From positions 1 through 24,611 of the forward strand of contig ONBA01000035.1 of NCBI GenBank assembly GCA_900315975.1: a stretch of DNA of 24,611 nucleotides, read 5' to 3'. Source of the stretch: an uncultured Ruminococcus sp. (GTDB lineage Bacteria; Bacillota_A; Clostridia; Oscillospirales; Ruminococcaceae). Numbering within the stretch: the first letter of the stretch is position 1; each line of letters opens with the position of its first letter. Made by a program: the position numbers and the translations under genes. Under the pieces are notes generated by a model. That model ran no database searches and had not been told where the DNA came from. It saw nothing but the letters and a program-made list of their open reading frames with translations. Positions 14,110 to 24,611 of the stretch are shown piece by piece.

Positions 14110-15335
14110 TATCATTTGCACCCCTCTACTGTAAAGAGACTGGGAGAGGTGGTTTTACCACCCTTAATGATGATTTTTTATTTTCCCCTCAATAACTAGG
14201 CCACGGGAAAGGCTGTTTTGAGCCATCATGTCGTGAATTGCAATAATTTTTGTATAGATGCACAGTTTTTGAAATCTCCAGTTGTACAAGTTCACAACGG
14301 ATCGTTGTTTTCATACCCCTCTACTGTAAAGAGACAGGGAGCGGCATTTTGAGAAGGGTATTTCAATAAAGATTTTCATTTTTTCTTTCTCATTTGTATC
14401 GGTAAGATACAAAGCGTTTAACATCACTTTTTTCAATTAAATAATTGTTTTTCTCTGTTCTGCACAGCCAATGATCCTTTTGCTTATGCACTTTCACAAC
14501 GGTGTTTCTTTCACACCCCTCTACTATAAAGAGACTGGGAGAGGCGTTTTGAGGGGGGTATTTCATAAATGAATTTCATTTTTCTTCCTCGTCGCTTTTG
14601 CTTATGCAATTTAACAACGGAGTTCCTTTCATACCCATCTATATATAAAGGCCATGAGACAGGCGTTTTGCACACCCACTTCATAAAAGATTTACATTTT
14701 TCTTTTCACTTGTATCGGTAAGATGCAGGGGCTTTGTTAACCCTGTTTCACAGATTATCTTCAAATGTTCTCAGTTCTGTACAGATGAGAAGCATACTGA
14801 TTATGTACTTTCACAACGGAGTCATTTCATACCCCTCTATATATAAAGGCCATAAGGGAGGCGTTTTGAGAGGGGTATTTGATAAAATTTCTTTTGCACC
14901 AATTCGTTATGCACCTTTTTTTGGGGCTTTTGTAGGCGCACAGCTTTTCGCTGTCAGGCATATGCTCGATTCCGTCTGCGCTGTTGGCTGTGTTCCGCTG
15001 CAATTGTTTTCCTCACTTGTAACGGTAAGATCGAATGGAGTCCGCAAGTATTTTTCGCAAAGTATCTGCAACAGTTCTCTGTTTTGCACAGATGTACAGC
15101 TCTCTGATTATGCAATTTAACAACGGAGTTCCTTTCATACCCCTCTACTATAGAGGGAATGGGAGAGGTGTTTTGAGAGGGTGTTTCATACAAAATTTAC
15201 ATTTTTTCTTCTCACTTGTATCGGTAAGATGCAGGAGCTTTGAAAACCCTGTTTCACAGAATGTTTACAAGTGTTCTCTGTATTGCACAAGGCAGAGCTT
15301 CTGTTTTCAGACACCTTGACAAAATATTTACACAA
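14110..15335. repeat. Intergenic array of imperfect ~200-bp repeats with conserved hairpin
   Basis: This 1.2-kb stretch has no gene but repeats itself. Six copies of a 45-48-bp hairpin module begin near 14120, 14314, 14514, 14631, 14830 and 15138. The best copy has TACCCCTCT (14830-14838) pairing with AGAGGGGTA (14869-14877), around a centre with CTATATATAAAG or CTACTATAAAGAG and GGCGTTTTG. A second box, CACTTGTATCGGTAAGAT, occurs near 14391, 14707, 15014 and 15213, often followed by CAGGG/CCCTG. A third, TTCTCTGTTTTGCACAGATG, precedes several hairpins, and TTATGCA-n-TTT-n-ACAACGG directly precedes most. Hairpin spacing is about 194, 200, 117, 199 and 308 bp. Small open frames here are translated repeat and unlikely to be genes. 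Spacing and divergence rule out CRISPR. Confidence 0.8.
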
Positions 15336-15336
15336 C

Positions 15337-15369
15337 AAAAAATCCTTCCTCCGTTTCCGGAAGAAGGAT
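15337..15369 (-). terminator. Rho-independent terminator of the hsd operon
   Basis: On the minus strand ATCCTTC-TTCCG and CGGAG-GAAGGAT form a long stem with one mismatch, followed by TTTTTTG. It lies 49 bp past the stop of the last gene of the operon. Confidence 0.85.
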
Positions 15370-15417
15370 CGATTATTTATTATTATATTTATGCCAAGCA
15401 AGTCGAACAAAGAGTGT

Positions 15418-16587
15418 TTATTCAGGCATGATCTTCGTTTCAGTTATTCCCCATCTTTTATCAAAAGCCGCAAACGCTTTTTCCATTTCTGATGGCGTTG
15501 GACACATTAAGAACACCGGTTCATAACTCCATTTATCATCGTCACACTTTTTCCAACTAACAATATAGGGAGCAAATATCTCAAAAGCATTTTCTTCTCG
15601 CATATCTAATATGACTTCTTCTTTGTTTTCTAAATGATATTGTGCCTTTCTTAGTGCATTCCATATAAACTTTATTTCATATTCCGGCTTCATCATACTC
15701 ATAGACGGATTTATATCAAAGTCTATGTTTTCTCCATTTTGCTCCGAATTGATATCCATTTTATAATTCATAACAAAAGCACTGTTTTTTGGCAAATACA
15801 GATCTGATCCGCAATAATGATATATCGGGATATGCTGCTTTTTTAGAGAAGAGCGAATGTCTTTTGCATTGATCGTAACGGTTTGAACTGTTGTAACTAA
15901 AGTATCGCTGAAATTCAGAACATAATAATCTATCCTTTTATCAGCTTGTTCAAGGAGCCGGATGAACTCATCAAAGATTATCGTTATAGGATTTCTTTCA
16001 AACTTTGTGTTTCCGTTCCGATGGAAGAAAAGGTCACGGAATTCGGAGTGAATCTCTATCAGTATAATCAGCTTATGTTCGGCCTCCCGTTTTTCCGCCG
16101 CGTCTCTGATAGCCTTATCATATACATCAATGCTTTTCATGTGTGTATCAACTGCGTGCTTGAAACTCTCAAAAAACGTTCTAAAGGTAGCATACGCAGA
16201 ATTGTTAAAGTGATCGGATAATATTTTGCTCAGCTCATCTAACACACCGTCTGGGGGCTGATCTGACGCTTGAACATCGTCATGCCATTTTTCATAGAAT
16301 TCTGAAACTTTTTTCTGATGGATCCGCCCCATGGACTGATATTTATCATTCTTTTTCTCTTTAGAAATATGGTCTACCATAAAATGCTCGATGCCTACGA
16401 CCACACCCTTTTCTTTTCTGTTATTCGGGGAGACGTATCGCAGAAAATCAGGTCTTTCATCAGACAGGCGTTCTATATCAACCCCGGACATAAGTTTGCC
16501 GACCTGCTTGCTTAAGCCTCTTTGTGCAAGACAGTTTTTGATTGCAGCGTTCAAGCATTTTAGTTCTAATTCTTTTTTTGAAATCAT
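15418..16587 (-). CDS. Unrecognised protein, fourth gene of the type I R-M operon
   Basis: About 389 aa from the ATG at 16587; a TTG at 16608 is also possible, and neither has a strong ribosome site. It is not a known Hsd subunit. Near the N-terminus ERPDF (44-48) is followed after 16 residues by GIEHF (65-69). This is the spacing of a PD-(D/E)XK nuclease core, though the usual lysine is replaced. The middle is helical and charged. A strand-rich part has IILIEIHSEFRDLFF and a helix EFIRLLEQADKRIDYYV. The C-terminal third ends in a segment with many aromatic residues. It starts 62 bp after hsdS, on the same strand, and shares the terminator at 15337-15369. This suggests an accessory nuclease, an inhibitor or a separate defence gene riding on the operon. 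Confidence 0.75.
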   Translation of the reverse strand: MISKKELELKCLNAAIKNCLAQRGLSKQVGKLMSGVDIERLSDERPDFLRYVSPNNRKEKGVVVGIEHFMVDHISKEKKNDKYQSMGRIHQKKVSEFYEKWHDDVQASDQPPDGVLDELSKILSDHFNNSAYATFRTFFESFKHAVDTHMKSIDVYDKAIRDAAEKREAEHKLIILIEIHSEFRDLFFHRNGNTKFERNPITIIFDEFIRLLEQADKRIDYYVLNFSDTLVTTVQTVTINAKDIRSSLKKQHIPIYHYCGSDLYLPKNSAFVMNYKMDINSEQNGENIDFDINPSMSMMKPEYEIKFIWNALRKAQYHLENKEEVILDMREENAFEIFAPYIVSWKKCDDDKWSYEPVFLMCPTPSEMEKAFAAFDKRWGITETKIMPE

Positions 16588-16649
16588 TCTATCACTTTTC
16601 TTTTTCAATTATGTTTAAACAAACATCTTATAATGACCCGAATGGAGTT

Positions 16650-19449
<2,800 letters not shown>

Positions 19450-22197
19450 TTATGCCGCCTTTAGTATTATTCTTGATAGTGCAATAATTTCCTCATCAAG
19501 CCTCTGAACTTGTCTGAAAGCACGGATACCCTGTCTCCAGAGATCTGTATCTATATCATTGAGTTCAGCCGATGATACTGCTCCGTCATTGATGACGAAC
19601 TCAGCTATCTGTCGCATTACCGTTATCTGCTCATCAGTCAGGCTTCGCTGAGTCTGACCGCAGTATAGATTGAAACGCTGTGTAAAACCAGTCATCAGGC
19701 TTGTCAGCTTCGGACTTTTCTTGTATGCATAGCGTACAAGCTGTATCAAGTTAGTGAGTGCTTTTGCATTCGCCTTTACATCAAGTTCATCAACGCTTGA
19801 AGGGTCGAGTGTCTTATAGTAATTCCACAACTGCGGTGCGCTGAAATGACTGCTTTCGGAAAGCAGCCTGTCCCGCAAGTCAACAAGCATCGAATTGGTG
19901 ATAGGAGTATCCTCCGAATTGTAAATGATACGCAGCGCCTCGATAGTATCCTTATTGTCACTGATGTATTTCTCAAAATTATCTGTATATGATTTTGCAG
20001 TTTCGATTGAGAATCCGGCACTTATCAGTACATCGGGATCTTCCTCGGTTGTAAGGATATACCCCTGCCGCAGTTCAAGCAGCTTTTTTCTTGCAGGCAG
20101 ACTACTGATAAGCCTGTCTATAAGAGCCATTCGTACAGTATTGTCATCAGAGGGACTTACAAACGGAGGCAGCAGACCGCCTTCAAAAGCCGTCTGAATA
20201 GAATAAGCAAGATCTCTCGGTGAATAACCGAAGGTATTGACAAAGTATTCAAGATGGTGTCCGAAATAGCGGTTATCTTCATAACGTCTGTTTATCATTG
20301 AACAGTAATCACGCAGCAACGCCAGGTTCTCATCACTCACCTCGTTGTGGGATAGACGTTCAAGAAGCTGTTCAAGGGTCATTCTCCTTATCAATGGACC
20401 AGGGCCCGGACCGGGAATGTGTTTGTCATGCTCAGTAACCCCGACAGCATCTACTATGTAGTAGCAGTCTTTTGTATCAGCATTTGGTGTTACCTCACGC
20501 AGCTTATCCTCATCAATAACACGGCAGCCTCGGCCTTTCATCTGCGTATAAAGCACATCAGAGAAAACATCTTTCATAAACATAACTATCTCCAAAGGCT
20601 TTACATCGGTTCCTGTAGCTACGAGTGTAACAGTTACAGCGATGCGGAAATCTTTTTCGTTTCTCAGGTCACGGATCAGAGCATTTGAATCGTCAGAGGA
20701 ATATGTTATCTTCTGTACAAAATGCTCCGGGATTTCGCCGTTTTCAAATTTGTCCTTGAAGACCTCTTTCACCGCTTCAACTATCTCTGTTGCGTGATTA
20801 TCATTTTTAGCAAAAATAAGTGCCTTTGGAATGTACTCCCAGGATCTTTCACGTTCCGGGTATAAATCATTATATATAGATTCCTTAAACACATTCAAGA
20901 CCTTGCGGATCTGCTGACGATTAACAATGGTCCTGTCCAGCTTCTCCGGATCGTACTCCTTGGTTTCATTTAGGGTATAGTCTGTTGATTGATTATTTCT
21001 TCTTACAGTTTCTGTTACCGTTGTTCCTTCTTCAAGTGATCCGCCATGCTCGGTGACTTCTGTAATTATCCTATATACACGGGCAGGCACATTGACTCCG
21101 TCAACAACCGAACGGTCATAGGTGTAGTTTTCTATGGTATTGTTATTAAAAAACGCATAAGCTTCAGGTGTCGGTGTTGCTGTTAATCCAAGGACGATTG
21201 CTTTATTGAAATAATCAAGAACAGCTCGCCATTTACCGTATATCGAGCGATGACACTCATCAACTATGATAAACTGAAAATAGTCGGGCGGAATAGTTAG
21301 ACCGTCGCCAAGGCTTATGACGTTTGAATCATTTTTATCCTCTTCCTCCGCATTTCGCTCATCCTCGGCATCTTCATTTTCATCACATAATGCCTGTCCT
21401 GTCATAATAGAGAACAGCTTTTGAATCGTAGAGATAACTATATCTCCCTTGATATCATCAGGATGCTTTAATCTTCTGATATCATATAAGCCGTTCATTT
21501 CTCTTCTGTTCTCAGTAAGATCAAATTGGCTGAACTCACTTTCGGTCTGCCTTGCAAGGTTGTTCCGATCAACAAGAAACAGTATCCTTTTGGCAGATGT
21601 ATAATTGAGCAGCCGATAGCTCGCAAGACAGGCAAGATATGTTTTTCCGCTTCCTGTGGCCAGTACAGAAAGGCTTTTTCTTCTGCCCATTCTTATAGAT
21701 TTCTCAAATTCTGTTTCTGCTTCATACTGGCAATCTCTTAAAGTGTCTCGTTCAAGTTTTGGCAGAGCACCAAAATCAGATGTTCTGCCTATCAGACGAA
21801 GCATCTCCTTGGGAGAATGAAAATCATTAAGCTCGGCATAATCATCAGATTCTGATTTGAGATTTTTAAAAAGTATCCTCTTGCCGTTAGAAATATACAC
21901 GAGCGGGATATATCCATCTTCCCATAGGCCGTACCAGGAAAGAGGAGTCTTAGCATAGTTTTCGGCCTGCGACTCAACATCACTGCCAAGCTGATTATCA
22001 GCTTTCTTAGCTTCAATAACAGCAATAGCCTTATTATCAACAAAAAGCAAATAATCGCTCTCTTTGTTGCCCTGAGCCAAAGCCTCCCTGATGGCTGATG
22101 TAGTCTGAGGAATATATTCATCTCTGTTAACAATATACTAGCCGGCTCTTCCGAGCTTTTCATCTATTTTTACACGGGCTTTTTCTTCCGGAGTCAT
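19450..22197 (-). CDS. hsdR: Type I restriction subunit HsdR, with an in-frame amber at codon 20
   Basis: The restriction and DNA-translocation subunit. From the ATG at 22197 (AAAGGTGG upstream) the frame reads MTPEEKARVKIDEKLGRAG, then TAG (22138-22140), then YIVNRDEY and onward without interruption for 896 residues. Numbered from the TTG at 22080, the nuclease site is D9 with E23-A-K25 (AVIEAKK), Walker A is ATGSGKT (141-147), the DEAD-type motif is VDECH, then GLTATP, and motif VI lies in QMKGRGCR. An EcoEI-type C-terminus follows. The amber could be TGG to TAG. A TTG at 22080, just after GGGAGG, could restart translation and make an 876-aa protein that keeps all catalytic residues. Whether HsdR is made is therefore open. 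Confidence 0.9.
22138..22140 (-). other. In-frame TAG in hsdR
   Basis: Codon 20 of hsdR is TAG, between AGRAG and YIVNR, with good coding sequence on both sides and no frameshift. It is a point nonsense mutation, a sequencing error or a recoded codon. Confidence 0.85.
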
Positions 22198-22229
22198 AAT
22201 CATGCCACCTTTCAAGTTATATTTATATA

Positions 22230-22258
22230 ATTATAACATCTTTCACCCGATAAATCAA
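22230..22258 (-). promoter_or_regulatory. Promoter of the hsd operon
   Basis: On the minus strand TTGATT (22253-22258) and TATAAT (22230-22235) are separated by 17 bp, about 33 bp before the hsdR ATG. It drives hsdR, hsdM, hsdS and probably the gene at 15418-16587. Confidence 0.75.
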
Positions 22259-22332
22259 TGCCCCTTTGTGTAAATTATCACTATTTTAAGTACAAATATT
22301 TGGACCGCTAACTCTAAACAGCACTTTCCCTC

Positions 22333-22361
22333 TTGAAACCGCCCCCGATCCGTGATATAAT
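22333..22361 (+). promoter_or_regulatory. Promoter of the macro-domain gene
   Basis: TTGAAA (22333-22338) and TATAAT (22356-22361) are separated by 17 bp, 37 bp before the start codon. It is divergent from the hsd promoter, with about 75 bp between them. Confidence 0.8.
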
Positions 22362-22398
22362 ATCTGTGACAACAATAAACTGACAGGAGGATGACCAC

Positions 22399-23313
22399 AT
22401 GAACAATATCTCTATCAAAAAGATCAGCATTACCGACCTTTCTGTTGATGCTGTCGTCAATGCTGCAAATGACAGACTTATGGGCGGCAGCGGTGTCTGC
22501 GGCGCGATATTCAAGGCTGCCGGGTGGGACAAACTGCAGGCCGCCTGTGATGCTGTCGGGCATTGCGACACCGGCTCGGCTGTTATCACTCCGGGCTTTG
22601 ATCTGAAAGCGAAATATGTTATCCACGCTGTCGGTCCGATATGGCACGGCGGTGACCGTAAAGAGCCTCAACTGCTTTACGGTGCTTACCGCCGCTCGCT
22701 GGAACTTGCTGTTGAGAACGGCTGTCATTCTATTGGCTTTCCGCTGATCTCGGCAGGCATCTTCGGCTATCCTGTGGATAAGGCTTGGCGCAAGGCTATA
22801 CAAGCTTGCAGCGATTTCTTTGGCAAGCAGCCCGATGCTGATATAAGCGTTGTGTTTGCGGTGCTTGACAGGAACATTCTTGATCTCGGCAAGGACACTT
22901 TGGAGGAACTCGCTCCGCAGTATGTGATCGTTACAAAGAACGACTGGAAGACCTGCGATATGCCGACAACTCACGACACGTTTGTTTTCAAACGTCCCTT
23001 CTCCGATAAGCAGATGCAGACGCTTCGCATGGGGCACATCCCGCAGGAGATGGAGGACAAATGGTTCTGGTATATGGAGGGAGACCGCCTGTTCGCACAC
23101 CGAAGCTGGACGGGGTTCTGCGTTTATATCGTAGAGTTCTTTCCTGACGGCAGCCACAAGGTCACCGTCAACCGCGCCCCCGAACAGTACGGCTGTACCG
23201 ACATCAATGATGATATCTTGACTCTCAACAAGCTCCTTGACTGGTGGACGGGCGAGCCTTATGACTATTACAACGAATGGCTTTCGGAGACTGTTGATGC
23301 GATAAAGAAATAA
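22399..23313 (+). CDS. Macro-domain protein with an uncharacterised C-terminal domain
   Basis: A 304-aa protein. Residues 1-175 form a macro domain of the YmdB/ADP-ribose-processing type: NAAN (21-24), the GG-SGV loop (29-33), HAVGPIW (76-82) and SAGIFGYP (118-125). Such domains bind ADP-ribose or remove it, or O-acetyl groups, from products. Residues 180-300 form a second domain rich in aromatics (KWFWYMEGDRLFAHRSWTGF, then VEFFPDGSHKVTVNR and LLDWWTG), which I do not recognise. The ATG at 22399 has AGGAGG upstream and a good promoter. The gene is followed after 13 bp by the dehydrogenase. Linkage of an ADP-ribose enzyme and an NAD(P)-dependent oxidoreductase points to NAD-related metabolism or stress, but this is inference. 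Confidence 0.9.
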   Translation: MNNISIKKISITDLSVDAVVNAANDRLMGGSGVCGAIFKAAGWDKLQAACDAVGHCDTGSAVITPGFDLKAKYVIHAVGPIWHGGDRKEPQLLYGAYRRSLELAVENGCHSIGFPLISAGIFGYPVDKAWRKAIQACSDFFGKQPDADISVVFAVLDRNILDLGKDTLEELAPQYVIVTKNDWKTCDMPTTHDTFVFKRPFSDKQMQTLRMGHIPQEMEDKWFWYMEGDRLFAHRSWTGFCVYIVEFFPDGSHKVTVNRAPEQYGCTDINDDILTLNKLLDWWTGEPYDYYNEWLSETVDAIKK

Positions 23314-23326
23314 AAGGAGATTGGCT

Positions 23327-24028
23327 ATGTTCAGAAACAAAGTCGCCGTGGTGACAGGCGGAGCAAGCGGTATAGGTAAATGCATCGCTGAGGAGTTAAG
23401 AAAACAGGGTGCAGATGTCATCATTATCGACAAGGCAAAGGGAGATCACTATGTCGGGGATATTTCTGACAAGGCTGTGCTTGAACAGTTTGCGGAATAT
23501 GTACTTGACAGATACGGACACATTGACTATCTTATAAATAATGCCCTTCCGCTGATGAAGGGCATTGATGAATGTAGCTATGAGGAATTCCGCTATGCGC
23601 TGGATGTGGGTGTTACGGCTCCGTTCTATCTTTCAAAGCTGTTTGCTCCGCATTTTGCAAAAGGCGGATGTATAATCAACATCTCTTCCTCCCGGGACAG
23701 AATGAGCCAGCCGCAGACCGAGAGCTACACCGCCGCAAAGGGCGGAATCTCGGCGCTGACGCACGCTTTGGCAGTCAGCCTTGCAGGGCGTGTCCGTGTC
23801 AATTCTATCTCCCCCGGTTGGATAGATACGGGCTATAAAGTCTATGAAGGTCCTGACGCTTATCAGCAGCCTGCCGGAAGAGTCGGTGATCCGCTCGATA
23901 TTGCAAATGCGGTGCTGTTTCTCTGCTCGGACAAGGCAGGGTTCATCACAGGCGAGAACATCTGCATCGACGGCGGAATGACTAAACTGATGATCTACCA
24001 CGGAGACAACGGGTGGAGTTTAGAATAG
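23327..24028 (+). CDS. Short-chain dehydrogenase/reductase (SDR)
   Basis: A 233-aa NAD(P)-dependent oxidoreductase of the classical SDR family. TGGASGIG (10-17) binds the cofactor; an acidic residue after the second strand (IIIDK) suggests NAD preference. NNA (71-73), a serine near 121-122, Y134 and K138 (ESYTAAKGG) complete the active site, and ENICIDGG closes the fold. The start is set at the ATG at 23327, because AAAGGAGA is well spaced there; a TTG at 23321 overlaps that site. It is probably cotranscribed with the macro-domain gene. The substrate cannot be read from the sequence. Confidence 0.92.
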   Translation: MFRNKVAVVTGGASGIGKCIAEELRKQGADVIIIDKAKGDHYVGDISDKAVLEQFAEYVLDRYGHIDYLINNALPLMKGIDECSYEEFRYALDVGVTAPFYLSKLFAPHFAKGGCIINISSSRDRMSQPQTESYTAAKGGISALTHALAVSLAGRVRVNSISPGWIDTGYKVYEGPDAYQQPAGRVGDPLDIANAVLFLCSDKAGFITGENICIDGGMTKLMIYHGDNGWSLE

Positions 24029-24054
24029 GGTTATATAACAACTCTTATTTGATG

Positions 24055-24534
24055 TCATTTTGTTTCTAAAAAATACTCTTCTGAATCTGTGAATTCGTAG
24101 TCCGGTTCGGTTTCGACCACGAATCTGAACCGGTTATGTCCCTGCTGATAGGTGTTGTCAACGATCGATATGCCGCAGTTACCGTCGCAGGTCACAATTA
24201 TCGAACTCGCTCTGAAGCGTGAACTGAGATCAAAGTCTTCTGAGAGCTTAAATTCTCTGAATATAACTTTTCTGACAGCGTCTTCGATCTCTGTCCGATC
24301 CCTGAGATAATTCTGATATACCTTTTCCTGACACTCTTCGATATTATTTTCATCTTCATCAGCATATACATACAGATCAACAGTCTTTTCTTCACCGAAC
24401 AGCGAGCTTACCGATTCTCCTTCCCAGGCGCAGTCAATATATTCAAGCTCTCCGAAAACCGCATTGTTTATTGTATCGTTTTCTATCGGTTTGTTTTCTT
24501 CCTTTTTAGACTTTCCTGATTCCGCAAAACTCAA
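24055..24534 (-). CDS. Conserved hypothetical protein, DUF6985-like, N-terminus cut by the terminal repeat
   Basis: A 159-aa open frame whose first seven codons (from a TTG at 24534) lie inside the right-hand repeat and are shared with the methyltransferase frame at the other end (MSFAESG). The unique part runs from KSKKEENKP onward: an acidic protein with VFGELEYIDCAWEG, VDLYVYADED, then a helical region starting ECQEKVYQNYLRD, and a C-terminal strand region. This layout resembles DUF6985-type small proteins, often near polymorphic toxins and defence genes, but the match is weak. The natural start is probably lost. It converges with the SDR gene; the 26 bp between them show no clear terminator. 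Confidence 0.6.
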   Translation of the reverse strand: MSFAESGKSKKEENKPIENDTINNAVFGELEYIDCAWEGESVSSLFGEEKTVDLYVYADEDENNIEECQEKVYQNYLRDRTEIEDAVRKVIFREFKLSEDFDLSSRFRASSIIVTCDGNCGISIVDNTYQQGHNRFRFVVETEPDYEFTDSEEYFLETK

Positions 24535-24611
24535 AGCGAATTTTCCACTCTAAGGAAGGTACAAATCCAGCCGTTACAGCGACCAAGTGACAAGCGTAAC
24601 TTCCGCGCGTG
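24515..24611. repeat. Right copy of 97-bp perfect terminal inverted repeat
   Basis: The exact reverse complement of 1-97. The inner border is at 24515, inside the open frame of the hypothetical gene. Both copies point the same side of the repeat inward, so the 24.4 kb between them lies between inverted copies of one repeat. Confidence 0.9.

Noticed and set aside
14110..15335. CRISPR array in the repeat region
   Set aside because: Repeats are 117-308 bp apart, diverged, with homologous sequence in the intervals rather than unique spacers, and no cas gene is near.
14734..15492. Several 60-128-aa open frames on both strands in the repeat region
   Set aside because: They are translations of the repeat, differ between copies, lack ribosome sites and overlap each other.
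21792..22163. Separate 123-aa gene at the hsdR start
   Set aside because: Out-of-frame reading of the hsdR N-terminus; the hsdR frame continues on both sides of the amber codon.
22255..23433. Minus-strand 392-aa frame opposite the macro-domain gene
   Set aside because: Shadow frame; the plus-strand gene has a recognisable macro domain, promoter and ribosome site.

Overview
The window looks like accessory DNA from a gut-type Ruminococcus or a related Oscillospirales member of the Bacillota. This rests on AGGAGG-type ribosome binding sites, TTGAAA/TATAAT-type promoters, a lipoprotein with a very Thr-rich linker, DUF6809-type small proteins and a clostridial MOBP mobilisation cassette. It carries no complete RNA genes and no housekeeping operons. 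Taxonomy is inferred from style, not from a marker gene.

Layout. (1) 1-97 and 24515-24611 are a perfect 97-bp inverted repeat at the two ends, and the gene next to each copy has lost its normal N-terminus. (2) 78-6449, plus strand: a tight operon of a truncated adenine methyltransferase, a second adenine methyltransferase, a Cap4/DUF4297-like nuclease and a HerA-type ATPase. This reads as a restriction-like defence system with two modification enzymes and a nuclease-HerA effector. (3) 6482-7181, minus strand: two small genes typical of mobile elements. (4) 7409-7431: the 3' end of a tRNA-Lys gene without the rest of the tRNA, which is an attachment core and probably a junction between two elements. 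(5) 7596-14084, minus strand: an integrative mobilisable element with integrase, excisionase, cysteine-hydrolase-like lipoprotein, DUF6809 protein, MOBP relaxase with a second gene nested in another frame, MobC, an oriT-like structured region and a RepA-like helicase ATPase. (6) 14110-15335: about 1.2 kb without genes, filled by an imperfect repeat family built around a conserved hairpin. (7) 15418-22197, minus strand: a type I restriction-modification operon (hsdR, hsdM, hsdS) followed by an unrecognised fourth gene. hsdR has an in-frame amber codon at position 20. (8) 22399-24028, plus strand: a macro-domain protein with an uncharacterised C-terminal domain, then a short-chain dehydrogenase. 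(9) 24055-24534, minus strand: a small conserved hypothetical cut by the right-hand repeat.

How the parts relate. The window is a stack of defence modules next to a mobilisable element at a tRNA-Lys site. The left defence operon and the right type I system are separate restriction strategies. Int/Xis would move the element in and out, RepA would support replication of the excised circle, and the MOBP/MobC pair with oriT would let a helper conjugation system transfer it. The most distinctive items are the methyltransferase/nuclease/HerA operon, the inverted repeats cutting genes at both ends, the tRNA-Lys core junction, the hairpin repeat array, the nested mobilisation gene and the amber in hsdR.
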